In this document: positions 1 to 7,212 of the stretch, one piece after another
How the letters are laid out: each line of letters begins with the position of its first letter
Numbering within the stretch: position 1 is the stretch's first letter
Assembly: GCA_937942965.1 (NCBI GenBank)
Contig: CALDGN010000343.1
Span: 1-7,517, forward strand
Direction: 5' to 3'
DNA length: 7,517 nucleotides
From: an uncultured Acidimicrobiales bacterium
GTDB lineage: Bacteria; Actinomycetota; Acidimicrobiia; Acidimicrobiales; UBA10347
Program-made: the position numbers and the translations under genes
The notes under the pieces: model-generated
Told to the model about the DNA's origin: nothing
Database searches by the model: none
The model's input: only the letters and a program-made list of their open reading frames with translations

Positions 1-1535
1 GGATTGCGCCAACCACTGTCGGTCTCGCTCTTGTCGATCCAGAGCTGCGCAGCCTGGGTCGCAACAGTGCCAACCTTGTTCGTCATTCGGCGCCAGGCGT
101 CGCTTCGCTCGATGAGGTCCTGGCACACGAACGGGATCATCCCGAGAGAGATGCCGAAGATGATCGTGTCGTAGTCGGCTCCGTGGCGAAGGGTCACCGC
201 GGTCTCGTCGCCGTGCTTTCCCCACAGCGTCTCGAGTAGACGAGTGTCCTGGTTCGGTTTGGCGAGCTGTGCACCATCGGGGCGCGCGGGGAAACAGGGA
301 AGGCCGCCGAAATCCTGGAGCGGTTCGTAGCGGTCGCAGCTGTCGCGAAGTCGAGCCTGGCGAGCGAGTCGAACCGAAGCGACGTGGGTCCCGTCAGGGT
401 CGGCGACGAGTTCTCGGACATCGTGGAAGAACTCGAATCGGACACCGCGGTCGCGGAGGGCTTCGTACAGGGGCGCAAAGACCACGTCGCCCATGCCGGC
501 CTGCATCTTCCAGAAGATCGAGCCCTTGTATTCGAAGTACAGCTTCGCCGACATGATGAGCCCTGTGCCAGCGGCGAACGCCGGTCGATCGGGGTCGCCG
601 TCGCGATACGAGAACGAAAGGTCATAGACGCCCAAGACGAGCGGTGACTCGAAGGTCTCGGGTGCGGCGCCGTGCCGGGCAAGCCAGTCCAGGAACTCTT
701 CGCCGTTTATCGCGGCGAACCCTCGGGGGTCATCGAGGAGCCCATCGGACACGATGCCGCGCACGCAGGTCGTCACGAGGTCGAGCAACTCGAACATGCG
801 ACGGCGTTGATCGCTGGCCCGCACGAATCCGGTGAGTCGGTCGCGCGCTTTGGTCAGCAAGTCGAGAATGGGCGCAGCGGCCTCGCCCCGTCCTGGAAGT
901 AAGGCCGCACTGGCAAGGGATTGTTGTGTTGCTTCGAGCGCAAGCGCGGCTGCCGCATCGAACGCTTGCATGACGATGCTGCCGAGCGGCCGAGACGGAT
1001 CCGGAGTCGGCCTCGTTGTCATCGTGATGGCGCCCGTCTCGGGTGAATCGTTGAGGGACGCCAGGAAATCCCGAACGAGCCGTTGTGCCCGCATCACGAA
1101 GCGTGCTGGTGTCATCGCCTCGGACGTGATGTCCGGTTCCCCTGGCAGATCGTCGTTCGCTGCAAAGACTGCGTTCCACTCGCTCCAATGGGTCGACGTG
1201 CGGGTCATGAGGCCAACCGTTGGCGACGGCTCGAAGGCATCGCGCCACGTCTGGATCGCGCACGACGGATTGGTCGACGGGCGGTCGAGTTCCCCGTAGA
1301 CCTCTCGCATCACTCGAAAGGCGTTGTCGTAGTAGCCAAGCCAAACATGGAGGCCGTGCTCTTCGATCCGGTCATTTGGTCCGCGGCTACTCGCGCCCTT
1401 ACCTCCGAGGCGCCAGCCTCGTTGGAACACCGTGATGGACTCGACCGCTGGATCTTCGCTCAGTCTCCAAGCAGCTGACAGGGAAGCCATCCCGCCACCG
1501 AGAATGACAACTCGGCCTGGGGTCCGACTCGACAT
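1..1535 (-). CDS. FAD-dependent NAD(P)-binding oxidoreductase, phytoene desaturase/amine oxidase-like (partial, C-terminus outside window)
   Basis: Open from ATG at 1535-1533 to the left edge, 511 full codons with no stop. Seen: an N-terminal Rossmann dinucleotide-binding segment, strand VVILGGG (residues 9-15) then MASLSAAWRL, with Ser18 where the third glycine of GxGxxG is usual; strand ITVFQRG (34-40) followed by WRLGGKGASS (41-50), the 'GG' signature of flavin amine oxidase/desaturase folds; then EEHGLHVWLGYYDNAF (58-73). A second nucleotide-proximal segment, DYDTIIFGISLGMIP, lies at 454-468. Family knowledge: such flavoproteins of the phytoene desaturase/squalene-dehydroxylase type oxidise or isomerise hydrophobic substrates; the substrate here cannot be read from sequence. 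The middle (about 110-300) resembles nothing I can name. The ATG shares one base with the upstream gene's TGA (TGATG) and has no clear Shine-Dalgarno sequence, so translational coupling is likely. Confidence is high for a flavoprotein gene and low for its reaction. Confidence 0.88.
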   Translation of the reverse strand, partial: MSSRTPGRVVILGGGMASLSAAWRLSEDPAVESITVFQRGWRLGGKGASSRGPNDRIEEHGLHVWLGYYDNAFRVMREVYGELDRPSTNPSCAIQTWRDAFEPSPTVGLMTRTSTHWSEWNAVFAANDDLPGEPDITSEAMTPARFVMRAQRLVRDFLASLNDSPETGAITMTTRPTPDPSRPLGSIVMQAFDAAAALALEATQQSLASAALLPGRGEAAAPILDLLTKARDRLTGFVRASDQRRRMFELLDLVTTCVRGIVSDGLLDDPRGFAAINGEEFLDWLARHGAAPETFESPLVLGVYDLSFSYRDGDPDRPAFAAGTGLIMSAKLYFEYKGSIFWKMQAGMGDVVFAPLYEALRDRGVRFEFFHDVRELVADPDGTHVASVRLARQARLRDSCDRYEPLQDFGGLPCFPARPDGAQLAKPNQDTRLLETLWGKHGDETAVTLRHGADYDTIIFGISLGMIPFVCQDLIERSDAWRRMTNKVGTVATQAAQLWIDKSETDSGWRN

Positions 1536-4500
1536 CAGGCTTCGGTTCGGGCAAGCACTCGTTCGGCCTGCGCACACTCGGCATAACGCTCGGGGGTAGC
1601 GACTTCGCTCAGCAGGGAGCGAAGGTCCTCGACGACCGCTGAGGGATAGTCCTGAGGCTCGAATAGCTCGACGATGTCCGTGAGCGCTCGAACGCCATAG
1701 ATGACCGCGCCCTGTTCCATGGCGATCTCGGCGGCGGCGAGGAAGTCCTCGAGCGCAAGCTCGCTCGCTGCTGCGAGGTCGAGTCGGGCTCGGGCCAAGA
1801 GGCGATGTATCTCGGCGACCTCGGGGTTCTCGTAGTTTGCTTCGGCGTTGGCGATCGCTTGACGAAGAAGCTCCACAGCTCGCTCGGGATCCCCGAGCTG
1901 CTGGTTGAGCTTGGCTGCTTCTGCGAGAAAGTACGGCTGATAAGAAACCACCCGCATAGCGGCCAAAATTTCGACCGTCACTTCGATCGTTGCGATGGCT
2001 TCGGCGGTTGGGTCCTGTCGGCTCTTGAGCACTGTGTCGTACATCGATCCGAAGGCGCCCCACATGGCCAGGCCCCGTTCGGCGCACAGCGAAACCAATC
2101 GATCGACTCGCGTGCGAGCGAGCGCATGGTCCTCTTCGTGCAGCGCAACCACGGTCATCCAGGCAAGCGCGTAGGCCTCGTTGAAGGCGCTGCGGGTCCC
2201 ATCGAGCTGTTGGGCTCGCTCAATCGCTCTCGCAAAGAACCGGTCTGACGAATCGGCGTCGCCCATTGCCCACGTCAGGTGGCCGAGCTGGCTGAGACAG
2301 GCACTGATCGCATCGGTCGTCCGGGATCCGGGCTCTACCGAATCGGGTTGGCTGGGAAGCGCTTCGAGAGTCGAGAGGGCCGACTCGAAGAGTGCTCTCG
2401 ACTTCCGCAGATCGCCATACGCCGTCTCTAGGAGCGCGTCGCACGAGTCGAACATCGCCGCTGCCGCGGGATCGTTGACGAGTCGTCTTCCTCTGTCGAT
2501 CAGCTTGCCCGCTTCGGGCCGTTCGCCGCGGATCGTGGCAAACGTGAACAGGTCGAGAATCACCCGCATCGCGATCTCTGGGTGGTTCATGCTCTCGAGC
2601 AGCTCGCTGGCTCGGGTGGCTGCGGCAACGGCGCGAGCTGAGCCGTACCCCTCACTCGCTGTCAGCCCGAAACTCAACTGCAGCTGAAGCTCGCATTCGA
2701 GACGGTCACGATCAGGTCCTTTGATGGACTCAACGATCTCGAGCCCACGGTTGGTCAAACGCTCGGCCTCGGTGGTTGCACCTGCGCGATGGGCCGCCTT
2801 GCTCGCAGCGAGATACTGCTCAGCGGCCTGAAGAGGTCGCCCGCCAAGATCGTAGTGACGCGCGATTGTGGCCGAGTCGAGATCGTCGTGGCCGCGTTGT
2901 GTAAGAACCTCTGCGATCTGGGCATGGACCCGGGCTCGGTCCGAGCTCAGCAGATGCGAATAGGCGGTGGCTTGGACGAGCGCGTGACGAAACACGAACC
3001 GGGGGTTGCCGCGGCGCACATCGGCATCGACTAGGCCTTGCTTGCTCAGCAGCACCAGTCGTTGTCGCAAGTCCAAATCAGGGATGTCGAGCACCTCGGC
3101 GGCGAACTCGATCGAGAACTCGCGACCGATGACTGCGAGCGAACCGACCAACACCCGATCGACGTCGGGTGCCTCGATCCGGGCAGTCAATAGCTGATCG
3201 AGCCCGTTCGGGATCGCCCCGTCCCAGGGGCGGCCCCGACGTCGTGTTTCGTCGGCGAGCTGGGTGAGGTAAAGCGGAACACCATCGCTGTTCTCGACGA
3301 GCCGACTGCGGTCTTCGTTGGTGAGAGGGTTGGCGAAGAGCGAGTCGGCCATCTGATGGAGCTCGAGGCTCGACAATGGTGCAACGTTGACCAGCTCGAT
3401 CCGGGTTGGATCCCAAGCTGGCTCCATGCCCGGGCGACAGGTGTAGACGACGAGCAGATTCGGCTCGGGCCGTGCCACCAATTCGCCGAGCACGATGACC
3501 GTGGACGGGTCGGCCCAATGCAGGTCTTCGACGAGAAGCACGGCAGGCCCCGTGCTTGCGAATCCTCGAAGCCACACCAGTAGCGCCTGGACCACCGCCG
3601 AGTGCATGGCGGCTGGTTCCGCGCCGGCAAGGTCACCCAGCCACTCGTGACCGAGACCCAGAACTTGAGAGAGGCCGGGCGCGGGCGAGACCGGTAGATG
3701 GGCAGTGCCGGCCAGCAACTGCTCGAACTGAGATTCGGCTGGCAACTCCGGGGCGATTCCGAGTGTTTCTCGAAGCAAGGCAGCGAATGGATGGAAGCGA
3801 ACGTCAGCATCGTGGTCCTGCGTCCGTGCGACGAACCGTCGAGCACCCCGACGCTGACACTGTCGTAGAAACGTTTCGCAGAGTCGCGACTTGCCGATTC
3901 CGCCCGCACCGATGACGAGCGCAGGTTTCACGGCGTCACCAGCCTCGAGCCGGTTCCAAAGTGCGTCGAGCTGCTCGGCCTCTTCGGTGCGACCGACAAA
4001 GGGACCGATCGAAGCAGGTGGTGCAACATTCCCGGCGTGCGCAACGATGTCGTGGATCAGGATCGACTTGCCAACGCCTTTGAGCGCGACCTCGCGCCCG
4101 TTCGTGACGTGGAACTCATGGCGTACGAGATCGAGCGTCTGTTCGCTGATGGCGACGATGTTTGGCGTGGCTGTCGACTGGATGCGCGCGGTCTCGTTCG
4201 CGGCAGGCCCGACGAGTTCGTCTCGTCCGTTGATGTTGGTGATGACGACCGGGCCCGTGTGGACACCAATACGAACCTCGATGGCGACGTCATGGTCATC
4301 GAGCATGCGAGCGGCCAGTGGTGCGAGCCCGTCGAGGATCGCGAGCCCCGTGAGTGCTGCACGGCGTGCGTCGGTCTCGTGCGGATTCTCGACTCCGAAG
4401 TGGGCGAGGATCCCGTCGCCGGCTCGGTTGCCGATGCGGCCGTCGTAGCGGGCGATGGCCTGGTCGCAGACATCGTGGTATGCGACGATCACGTTGCGGA

Positions 4501-4666
4501 GCAGCTCCGGATCGAGCCGCTCGGCGAGGGGCGTCGATCCGACAAGATCGATCGACATCATCGTCAGCGGTCGCCGACGGTCGAGCATCTCTCGCTTGGT
4601 TGCCGCGCCAAAAGGGTCTCGCGCGCGACCGCGCAAGGGGTCGTTGCGATCCGACAACCCAACCAT
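1535..4666 (-). CDS. Class III adenylate/guanylate cyclase domain - AAA ATPase - TPR signalling protein
   Basis: This 1043-residue soluble protein has three parts. Residues 34-208 form a class III nucleotide cyclase domain: metal-binding Asp40 in SIDLVGST and Asp84 in AGDGILAHFG, and the transition-state pair Asn157/Arg161 in NETAR. The purine-specifying Lys and Asp positions appear to be Asn80 and Pro154, so activity and substrate are uncertain. Residues 222-480 form an AAA_16/STAND-type ATPase with FVGR (223-226), Walker A GAGGIGKS (253-260, Lys259), Walker B VLLVEDLHWAD (376-386) and a GNPL-like turn GVPLYL (462-467). Residues 490-588 are helical, ending in FVFRHALVQATAY (557-569), typical of this family. 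Residues 590-1040 are Ala/Leu/Glu-rich helical repeats, probably TPRs for partner binding. No C-terminal LuxR-type HTH is seen, unlike many relatives, so it probably acts through protein contacts. No membrane segment. ATG 4666 is preceded by a modest AGGG four bases upstream; Met27 is a possible alternative start. Confidence 0.93.
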   Translation of the reverse strand: MVGLSDRNDPLRGRARDPFGAATKREMLDRRRPLTMMSIDLVGSTPLAERLDPELLRNVIVAYHDVCDQAIARYDGRIGNRAGDGILAHFGVENPHETDARRAALTGLAILDGLAPLAARMLDDHDVAIEVRIGVHTGPVVITNINGRDELVGPAANETARIQSTATPNIVAISEQTLDLVRHEFHVTNGREVALKGVGKSILIHDIVAHAGNVAPPASIGPFVGRTEEAEQLDALWNRLEAGDAVKPALVIGAGGIGKSRLCETFLRQCQRRGARRFVARTQDHDADVRFHPFAALLRETLGIAPELPAESQFEQLLAGTAHLPVSPAPGLSQVLGLGHEWLGDLAGAEPAAMHSAVVQALLVWLRGFASTGPAVLLVEDLHWADPSTVIVLGELVARPEPNLLVVYTCRPGMEPAWDPTRIELVNVAPLSSLELHQMADSLFANPLTNEDRSRLVENSDGVPLYLTQLADETRRRGRPWDGAIPNGLDQLLTARIEAPDVDRVLVGSLAVIGREFSIEFAAEVLDIPDLDLRQRLVLLSKQGLVDADVRRGNPRFVFRHALVQATAYSHLLSSDRARVHAQIAEVLTQRGHDDLDSATIARHYDLGGRPLQAAEQYLAASKAAHRAGATTEAERLTNRGLEIVESIKGPDRDRLECELQLQLSFGLTASEGYGSARAVAAATRASELLESMNHPEIAMRVILDLFTFATIRGERPEAGKLIDRGRRLVNDPAAAAMFDSCDALLETAYGDLRKSRALFESALSTLEALPSQPDSVEPGSRTTDAISACLSQLGHLTWAMGDADSSDRFFARAIERAQQLDGTRSAFNEAYALAWMTVVALHEEDHALARTRVDRLVSLCAERGLAMWGAFGSMYDTVLKSRQDPTAEAIATIEVTVEILAAMRVVSYQPYFLAEAAKLNQQLGDPERAVELLRQAIANAEANYENPEVAEIHRLLARARLDLAAASELALEDFLAAAEIAMEQGAVIYGVRALTDIVELFEPQDYPSAVVEDLRSLLSEVATPERYAECAQAERVLARTEA

Positions 4667-4691
4667 TCAGCCCTGCCCCTGTCTCCCACGC

Positions 4692-4735
4692 CTTTTCTTG
4701 GTGATCGCCCGCATGCCGACCGTGTCCAAGAAGAG
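4692..4735. promoter_or_regulatory. Compound palindrome in the divergent promoter region (candidate operator)
   Basis: Arms CTTTTCTTGG (4692-4701) and CCAAGAAGAG (4726-4735) are inverted repeats matching at 9 of 10 positions (the inner 7 perfect). A perfect 6-bp palindrome GCATGC (4711-4716) has exactly the same centre, 4713.5. The whole lies 26 bp upstream of the cyclase/ATPase start and about 72 bp upstream of the acyltransferase GTG, in the only sizeable non-coding gap. Shared symmetry in a divergent gap is what a dimeric or tetrameric regulator's operator would look like, but no binding family is recognisable and chance cannot be excluded. A weak -10-like TAGACT (4746-4751) follows on the plus side with no good -35; no convincing promoter was found on the minus side. 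Confidence 0.4.
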
Positions 4736-4795
4736 ACCCGCATTCTAGACTTCGGGTTCAGCTCGGTCAATCGGTGGGACCTTTCGGCCCTTTTC

Positions 4796-4800
4796 GGAGG
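4796..4800 (+). promoter_or_regulatory. Ribosome binding site fixing the GTG start of the acyltransferase gene
   Basis: A strong GGAGG sits 7 bases before the GTG at 4808-4810. This is the best Shine-Dalgarno in the window and decides the start. The reading frame stays open far upstream, to 4037, but that part is antisense to the cyclase gene. No in-frame ATG lies between 4666 and 4808. The next in-frame ATG (4871) would cut off the first beta-strand region of the fold. Confidence 0.8.
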
Positions 4801-4807
4801 TGATGGC

Positions 4808-6079
4808 GTGGAAGCTCTGAAGCTCGTGGCAGCCGATCGCGCCGCCCGCGCAGTCACCGATACGTTCAGCATGGTCGTCGATTTGAACGGGCCACTGTCG
4901 ATCGATCGGCTGGCGACGGCTTGGCGCCGGATCGGTCATCGCTATCCGATACTGCGGGCGCGGTTGGGTGATCCCGGTGACCGCATCTGGACCCTTCAGG
5001 CGGATCTCGCACCCGTTGCCGTTGTCGATGAAGCCGAGGGCATCGATGGGGCTGGCATGTACCCCGGAGCGGTTGAGCAAGACAATGTCGACTACGAACG
5101 TCAGCTGACAGAACGGGACCTTTGGAAACTCCTGGTGGTGCGGCGGCGAGCCGGTGATCGGATGGTCATCACTGGTCACCACGCGCACATGGACGCGAGC
5201 TCCTTGATAGACGTCCTGGGCACGCTTGCGACCTACTACAACGCCGCGAGCCACTGCTCCCTGCCGCAAGCGCACGATCAGCCCCGATGCATCGGTGACC
5301 TCTTGGCCTCGACCAGCATCGGTGCTTCTACCCAAGCGCAGGTCTTTAGCCGCTTCCTTCGCCGGTGGAATGGGTTGCCCGTGTCAACCCACGCGGACGC
5401 GAACCATGTCTCAGCTTCGGGATGGGCCGCTTGTGAGATCACTCAGGCCATGCCGTTTGTCGAAGACGCGTGCGAGGTCAACGGCTGGAAAACAAGCGCT
5501 GCGCTGCTCGCGCTGGTTGCTCGGGCGTGGGGCCGGGTCTTTCCGTCGGCCTCGTCCGGTAGCGACGGATGGCAGGTCGCGTTCGACCTCAGATCCGAGC
5601 TGAATCGCCGTGGTTCGATCGGGAACTTCAGTACGACCGAACCCATCACCCTTGTTGACGTGTGTCGCCCCGAGCTTCGAACTCTCGTTACAGAGGCACA
5701 TCGAACCTTTGCCGGCCTGTCTTCCACATGGCCCGGCTTGGGAGCGGCGCTGGGCGCGTTGCAGATGGATTCGCTTCCTACCGATGCGCTCGACCTCGTT
5801 ATGCAGCGATCCGTGGCCGAGGTTCGTCGTTGTCGCTACGGACGCAGCTTCAGCAACATCGGCCGGTTTCCGAAGGAAACGGAACACTGGGGCGACGCTC
5901 GATCCGTCGGTGCGATTTTCGTGCCACGCCAGGCGACCGCGGATATGACGACGATGGCCTGTTCGTCGATCGCCGGCCGAACACACCTTGCGATGCGAAC
6001 CCAGTCGCCGGGTCTTCGCCGGACCGACATTGAGGCGCTCGGTGATGAGATCGTTGCCGGCGCTCGACTGCTCAGATGA
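4808..6079 (+). CDS. Freestanding condensation-domain superfamily acyltransferase (NRPS C-domain/PapA/WES-like)
   Basis: 423 residues from GTG 4808. Seen: an opening typical of the chloramphenicol-acetyltransferase/condensation fold, FSMVVDLNGPLSIDRL (20-35) then HRYPILRARLG (44-54); the catalytic motif HHAHMDA (124-130), that is HHxxxDx with presumed general base His125 and structural Asp129; FDLRSELNRRGSIGNF (259-274), matching the DLR...GNF element before the second half; and a late SNIGRFP (349-355), like the 'SNxG' turn of the family. Length (about 420-450 in the family) indicates one complete domain, with no adenylation or carrier domain attached. Known relatives transfer an acyl or aminoacyl group from CoA or carrier protein to an amine or hydroxyl; substrates here are unknown. 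The gene is divergent from the cyclase/oxidoreductase pair and 41 bp ahead of the lipoprotein gene. Wobble positions look somewhat less GC-biased than in the lipoprotein gene, by eye only. Confidence 0.87.
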   Translation: MEALKLVAADRAARAVTDTFSMVVDLNGPLSIDRLATAWRRIGHRYPILRARLGDPGDRIWTLQADLAPVAVVDEAEGIDGAGMYPGAVEQDNVDYERQLTERDLWKLLVVRRRAGDRMVITGHHAHMDASSLIDVLGTLATYYNAASHCSLPQAHDQPRCIGDLLASTSIGASTQAQVFSRFLRRWNGLPVSTHADANHVSASGWAACEITQAMPFVEDACEVNGWKTSAALLALVARAWGRVFPSASSGSDGWQVAFDLRSELNRRGSIGNFSTTEPITLVDVCRPELRTLVTEAHRTFAGLSSTWPGLGAALGALQMDSLPTDALDLVMQRSVAEVRRCRYGRSFSNIGRFPKETEHWGDARSVGAIFVPRQATADMTTMACSSIAGRTHLAMRTQSPGLRRTDIEALGDEIVAGARLLR

Positions 6080-6089
6080 TTCCAACCAT

Positions 6090-6120
6090 TCCTTAAGGAG
6101 CGGTCGGGCACGATCCGGCC
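6090..6120 (+). promoter_or_regulatory. Structured leader of the lipoprotein gene: distant SD, palindrome and hairpin
   Basis: A perfect 10-bp palindrome TCCTTAAGGA (6090-6099) contains most of an SD-like AAGGAG (6095-6100), which is 20 bases from the ATG at 6121, too far for ordinary use. Between them, GGTCGG (6102-6107) can pair in RNA with CCGGCC (6115-6120), with one G-U pair and a 7-base loop, ending exactly next to the start codon. Folding of this hairpin would bring the SD near the ATG; pairing of TCCTT with AAGGA would instead hide the SD. No T-tract follows, so it is a poor terminator. The functional reading is inference. Confidence 0.35.
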
Positions 6121-7212
6121 ATGTCACGACAGCACCGCTTTGCGGCTCCAATCGTCCTCGCCATCGCACTCTTCATTTCGGCGTGCGGGGGCTCGAGCAG
6201 TTCGACCAGCACGACCGTTGGCTCAGCTGCCTCCGAAGCCACCGAGTCAGAGGCAGCGGCCGAGTCGATGCCGAGTGCGGAGACCGATACGACAGAGAGC
6301 ACCTCGTCGGACGACAGCGACAGGGGTTACGAGTCGCCAGTGGCCGAGCTCTTCGGCATCCCGGTCAGCGACGAAGACGCGTTGACTGACCAGACCACCC
6401 AACTGCAAGCCGAGGCTGAGCGTCGCACGGCAACGTGCATGCGCGAGCAGGGGTTCGAGTACAAGCCCGTCGACTACAGCCAGTTCGACGATCTCGGATC
6501 GGCGCTCGCCTTCGAAGGCGAGGAGTTCGCCAAGGAGTACGGCTTCGGTATTGCGACGAGTATCGACGGCAACTTCGAAGAGCTCGCGGAGTCGTTTGTC
6601 GACCCGAACCAGGAGTACCTGTCGTCGCTCTCCGAGGGAGAGCAAGAGGCGTACTACAACGCGCTCATGGGCGGCAGCTTGACGATCGAGTCATTCGACG
6701 AGGCGCAAGAGTTCGAACCAGCCGGCTGCCAGGGCGACGCGTACGAAGAGGCCTTCAGTTCCTTTGCGAGCTTCGATGAGTTCGGTGACGAACTCGACGC
6801 AATGGAACAACAGATGGAGAGCGATCCACGTGTCGTCGAAGCGAACGCGACGTGGGCGGCGTGCATGTTCGATCGCGGCTACGGCTACACCGACGCAGAA
6901 GACGCCCGGTCCGACATCCAGCGTCGCTACGACGACCTCGTACGCAACGACACTGGCGGTGGCTTCCCTGACGCCCTGGCCGAAGAAGCTGGCGATGATG
7001 AGGGCGGCGTGATCATCGTCGGCGGTCCGATCTTCAGCCCGGAGACACAGGCCAAGGTCGATGACCTCGCCGTTGAAGAGCGCGAAGTTGCGGTCGCCTC
7101 ATGGACATGCGAGCAGCCGATCGAAGACGTGCTCGACGAAGTGCGAATCGAGTACGAGCTGCGCTTCGTCGAGCAGTACGGCGACGCGGTCCGGTCTGCC
7201 ACCGGCAGCTAG
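6121..7212 (+). CDS. Acidic secreted lipoprotein with duplicated cysteine motif, function unknown
   Basis: 363 residues. Seen: a short basic n-region (MSRQHR), a hydrophobic core (residues 7-19) and a lipobox ISAC with the lipidated Cys at 22, so the mature protein should be anchored on the outer face of the cytoplasmic membrane. Residues 23-69 are a low-complexity Ser/Thr/Ala/Glu linker. The folded part is very rich in Asp and Glu and contains four cysteines, 106, 203, 248 and 330, which could form two disulfides. CMREQGFEY (106-114) and CMFDRGYGY (248-256) share the pattern C-M-x3-G-[FY]-x-Y, suggesting two related halves (about 95-210 and 238-350), each with one later Cys (203, 330). No catalytic motif or named domain is recognised. 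A TAA at 6094-6096 closes the frame upstream, and the signal peptide fixes ATG 6121. It may be read through from the acyltransferase gene. Function is not assigned. Confidence 0.9.
   Translation: MSRQHRFAAPIVLAIALFISACGGSSSSTSTTVGSAASEATESEAAAESMPSAETDTTESTSSDDSDRGYESPVAELFGIPVSDEDALTDQTTQLQAEAERRTATCMREQGFEYKPVDYSQFDDLGSALAFEGEEFAKEYGFGIATSIDGNFEELAESFVDPNQEYLSSLSEGEQEAYYNALMGGSLTIESFDEAQEFEPAGCQGDAYEEAFSSFASFDEFGDELDAMEQQMESDPRVVEANATWAACMFDRGYGYTDAEDARSDIQRRYDDLVRNDTGGGFPDALAEEAGDDEGGVIIVGGPIFSPETQAKVDDLAVEEREVAVASWTCEQPIEDVLDEVRIEYELRFVEQYGDAVRSATGS

Noticed and set aside
730..1344. 204-codon minus-strand frame, and shorter plus-strand frames across 194-1478.
   Set aside because: All overlap the flavoprotein gene, whose frame is open across the whole of 1-1535 with clear Rossmann and GG motifs; the alternatives are Arg-rich shadows.
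3187..3909. 240-codon minus-strand frame inside the ATPase region.
   Set aside because: It lies in a different frame of the same strand as the cyclase-ATPase gene; its translation is Ser/Arg-rich without motifs, while the overlapping frame carries Walker A and B.
4723..4751. Possible sigma-70-like promoter for the acyltransferase gene: TGTCCA, 17 bases, then TAGACT.
   Set aside because: The -10 matches 4 of 6 and the -35 only 3 of 6, which is expected by chance in a gap of this size; mentioned only within the palindrome entry.
4037..4807. Open plus-strand frame running about 770 bases upstream of the acyltransferase GTG, opposite the cyclase domain.
   Set aside because: It is exactly antisense to the well-conserved cyclase core, its translation has no recognisable domain, and the strong GGAGG plus GTG at 4808 marks the real start. 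Long antisense frames are common in GC-rich DNA.
4803..4820. Tiny frame ATG...TGA encoding MAWKL, overlapping the acyltransferase start.
   Set aside because: The ATG is only 2 bases from GGAGG, too close for initiation, while the in-frame GTG is ideally spaced. A regulatory role for the mini-frame would be speculation.
5411..6169. 252-codon minus-strand frame covering the end of the acyltransferase gene.
   Set aside because: It is antisense to the IGNF and SNIG motifs of the acyltransferase and has no domain-like sequence or ribosome binding site.
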